Below are positions 61,590 through 64,000 of a stretch of DNA of 64,000 nucleotides, piece by piece. The position numbers and the translations under genes were made by a program. Location: contig JABWDB010000002.1 in the NCBI GenBank assembly GCA_019614645.1, forward strand, positions 19,581,501 to 19,645,500. Direction: 5' to 3'. The DNA comes from Stratiolaelaps scimitus (Eukaryota; Arthropoda; Arachnida; Mesostigmata; Laelapidae). Below the pieces are notes generated by a model. The model had not been told where the DNA came from. It was given only the letters and a program-made list of their open reading frames with translations, and did not search any database. Every line of letters begins with the position of its first letter. Position 1 is the first letter of the stretch.

Positions 61590-61624
<35 letters not shown>
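61590..61624. repeat. (TA)n then (GA)n microsatellite
   Basis: About 17 TA units ending in a short GA run. Confidence 0.95.
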
Positions 61625-61631
<7 letters not shown>

Positions 61632-62218
61632 TTATACAACTATTCCATGTTATAGCACGGCGTTATAGTCAGCATGACGTCGTTATCGTTCGATGTTATT
61701 GTCTCGTGTGATGTTAAGCAAGCTAGTTTTCGACGACAGCATTAACTACGGGTGAACTGCGCTAGATCCCGCCAAGGGAACGCACCTAGATGAAGCTGCT
61801 GCTGCTGCTGCGACGACGACGCTCATTCGCATCCCCACCAAAACCTCCACGAATAACCACCTTATCGTTACTAGGTTAAGATTTCAGCTATACTCCCAGT
61901 GACAAAAGGTATTCCTAAAACGCAGCCAACCTAACTGGTGTAATGCTAATTGAGTTAGGCAAAACCCGTGTCCGCCGTACGCGGAGTGTGTCTGTCAGTG
62001 CAACTGTCGCCAGCCAGTCAGTTTCTTGGACGCAAACGTTGTGGCAGAACTGAACGTGTCTATAATGCACGTGTCCGTCCAACATATGCTGCCGCTAGTG
62101 TCGCGGAACTAAGGATACCGAGGTCTAACCACATATTCTATATATACCTATGTATGTCCACTATGTGCGTTCGGGGTATTATATCATCTACATATATCTC
62201 ATATATAGATTTTCGTTC

Positions 62219-62428
62219 CTACATATCGCCATTTTTCCTATGGGCTTCATCCAATGTCTCGAGTATCTCTTGCCATATTTCCTGTACAATCAAATACAGA
62301 CATCCAACAGATGTCCTGAAGGGCAAACCTGACATGTCAGCGTTAAATAAAACAGTACTATCCTTGACAAGACGTACCAACGCCGTATCCTGTGTGGGCC
62401 AATTATATTTGACAACCAAACGATTCAT
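62219..62428 (-). CDS. small ORF or terminal exon, unknown protein
   Basis: From the ATG at 62428 the minus strand reads 69 codons to TAG; the frame is open about 16 codons further upstream. The peptide starts MNRLVVKYNWPTQDTALVRL, has NADMSGLPFRTSVGC in the middle and an amphipathic acidic end (EIWQEILETLDEAHRKNGDM). Composition is protein-like, but GC at third positions is only moderate. A 14-base perfect hairpin lies directly upstream. A decayed transposon gene is as likely as a host gene. Confidence 0.27.
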   Translation of the reverse strand: MNRLVVKYNWPTQDTALVRLVKDSTVLFNADMSGLPFRTSVGCLYLIVQEIWQEILETLDEAHRKNGDM

Positions 62429-62471
62429 ATTGACCTTTTGTGTGAGAAAGCAGCTATGCTGTCTTAAGTGT

Positions 62472-62503
62472 CGTCAATAATATTATTACTAATATTATTG
62501 ACG
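62472..62503. repeat. perfect 14-base inverted repeat (hairpin)
   Basis: CGTCAATAATATTA, loop TTAC, then TAATATTATTGACG. The arms match exactly and stop pairing at the next base on each side. It could be a terminator-like fold, a miniature-element end pair, or chance in AT-rich DNA. Confidence 0.9.
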
Positions 62504-63757
62504 TTAGTAGACTCCTATGATATCCAAACAAACAGTGCTCTCACTTGACTCTACGATGACGCGACACCGGCAAGAGGAGAACAATTAGAGAAATCATCTG
62601 TCGGGTTGTAACTCCGGCCGATCTACCATCAGGATTGGTAGCGTATTGGCAGTAATCATTCGCAATGTCTCGGCGTGCGCGCCTTTCTTGTAGGAGTGAG
62701 CTATGGGCGAGCGAGTTAGACAGGAGCGAATCAGTGTGCCCGCCGCCGCGACCGCTAGCAGTGCCTCCCCTTGAGCGATCTTCATTCAGTGAGTCATTTA
62801 CCCTACGCACACACCCTGCAGCCATCCTCTTCCGTAGCGTTGTCTGGATCGCTAGTCTGGCGGTAGCCCAGCGAGACAGTCCGACGATCGTGGCTGGCGA
62901 TCATCGGGGTTAACGCACGGCCCCTCTTACTTAACCAGCCAACTATAGATGCTCCTCTGATCCAGTCAGCCAGCAAGTAAACTCCTGGTTGCATCCCGAA
63001 CCAGCTCACTGAGCTGGTGAACCGCTATGCACGGGATCGTGGTGGATCGTTACGGGAGCGCGCATTAGCTTCTGCTATGCGATTCAATTCTGTACTATGG
63101 TAGTCTGTTCGTTGGCGAGGATTGGACGGTGCCTGCGAGCCTAGTGACGCTGTTCTCCCTGGCCAATCGCCACCGACACTCGAATAAGCCGAGCTATGGC
63201 TGGAGGCTCCGGCTTCAGCTCCGACCAGAGGCATGCATCTATGTCCCAGCAGCACCATCGCTACCGCAACTGTAGTGCCATATCGAATAGTCTACAGTAA
63301 GGCTATGTGGTAGACTACCGTCGCTCCGTAGACCGTTGGCCTGGCTGAATTTGGCTCTTTGGCTCCAAAAAGCGCTTACCGACATGAAGCAACCAGTTGC
63401 CTCTGCTCCGCCAGACCGCTTGGCTGGTGACTTAGTTAAGCCTAGTACGCAGACGTGCACACATAGAGCTGGCTGATTGAGGTGAGGGTTGGGCCCCCGT
63501 TTGCGGCTGCTTGGACACGCACTTGGTGTCGCTGGTCTCTCGGGTAGTGGTCTGTTGGTCGCCAGCTCGTTCGGTTGTGTGATTGGTCGTCGTCGTCGTC
63601 GTCTGGGTCTCCTCTTCCGGATGTAGTTGTAGTACGTTCCTATATAGCGAAGGGGAAGGCTGGTGTTGTGCAGTGAACACTGAATAAGCTTTGTCGCTCG
63701 GCCGATCTGAGATATGTACGATTAGGTGGACGGTATGCATCTCCCGGCGGCGCTTAC

Positions 63758-63837
63758 GGCCAGACGACGACGGTGACTGCGATGGCAGCGACGGCAAATC
63801 GACGATGTTGAAGGGTAGGTGCACAGGGCAGTGTCAT
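63758..63837 (-). CDS. candidate first coding exon with signal-peptide-like leader
   Basis: On the minus strand an ATG in TTGGCGATGA context opens MTLPCAPTLQHRR, followed by a hydrophobic FAVAAIAVTVVVW core, and meets CC|GTAAGC, a good donor, in phase 2. That layout suits a secreted or membrane protein. The competing minus-strand frame at 63432-63824 reads through this donor and ends in a Thr-rich, polar sequence; it lacks its own ATG at the start. The ATG lies only 123 bases from the plus-strand start at 63961. Confidence 0.28.
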
Positions 63838-63928
63838 CGCCAAAAGCAGCAGATAAAAAGGAAGAACGAGACGGAAGGCTTGGACCGTACGGCGCTCACC
63901 TCTCGGGTTGGGTTAGCGAGCCAAGCAG

Positions 63929-63935
63929 TCAGTCA
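63929..63935 (+). promoter_or_regulatory. putative initiator element
   Basis: TCAGTCA matches the arthropod initiator consensus TCAGTY and lies about 30 bases before the ATG at 63961. No TATA box at the standard distance was seen. The short TCAG repeat also occurs near 10946, so chance is possible. Confidence 0.3.
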
Positions 63936-63960
63936 ATCGGCTCCGGCGGCAATTGCCACA

Positions 63961-64000
63961 ATGAAGCAGTGGTCCGTCGGCTTTTCGCTGGGTGTCGTGT
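63961..64000 (+). CDS. candidate start of a secreted or membrane protein, cut by window end
   Basis: The ATG context ATTGCCACAATGA is strong. The 13 visible codons read MKQWSVGFSLGVV, a basic start followed by a hydrophobic run as in a signal peptide. The gene continues beyond the window, so its family cannot be judged. Confidence 0.38.
   Translation, partial: MKQWSVGFSLGVV

Overview
This window looks like nuclear DNA of an arthropod-type eukaryote. There is no operon-like packing of long ORFs. Long stretches hold no gene. (TA)n, (CAG/CTG)n, (CAA/GTT)n, (GA/CT)n and (CA)n microsatellites are frequent. A dead R1-like non-LTR retrotransposon, a tRNA-derived SINE-like family and a second short dispersed repeat are all present. 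R1-clade LINEs are typical of arthropods. A mite or other arachnid is only a guess, because no protein here is diagnostic.

Layout. 0-4 kb: GC-richer start with CT/GA tracts, a SINE copy, a copy of the second repeat (called Rep-A here), then AT-rich non-coding DNA. 4.5-5.75 kb: reverse-transcriptase remnant, minus strand, broken by frameshifts and a stop. 6.6-7.9 kb: Q/S-rich and Kozak-like candidate coding stretches. 8-16 kb: mostly non-coding and low complexity, with one exon-like segment near 9.7 kb and a second SINE near 13 kb. 16.2-16.5 kb: small minus-strand ORF with a hydrophobic leader. 17-31 kb: TA arrays, two Rep-A copies, a few weak exon candidates. 31.8-39.4 kb: four minus-strand exon-like segments with compatible splice phases, a possible gene. 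40-51 kb: low-complexity repeats, no supportable gene. 51-58.4 kb: exon-like segments on the plus strand, the last ending in a stop followed by AATAAA, plus a minus-strand exon-like segment with a DRY-like motif. 58.5 kb: third full SINE copy. 59-63.7 kb: non-coding, with a small minus-strand ORF near 62.3 kb next to a perfect hairpin. 63.75-64 kb: two divergent candidate start exons, both encoding leader-like peptides; the plus-strand one runs off the window.

Reliability. Only the retrotransposon and the repeat families are supported by homology or by agreement between copies. Every protein-coding call except the retrotransposon is an exon candidate from splice consensus, start context or codon feel, and most carry low confidence. 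At this base composition, open frames of 100-200 codons are expected by chance in 64 kb, so ORF length alone was not used as evidence. I saw no sign of a previously undescribed system beyond uncatalogued repeat families and the tentative gene models.
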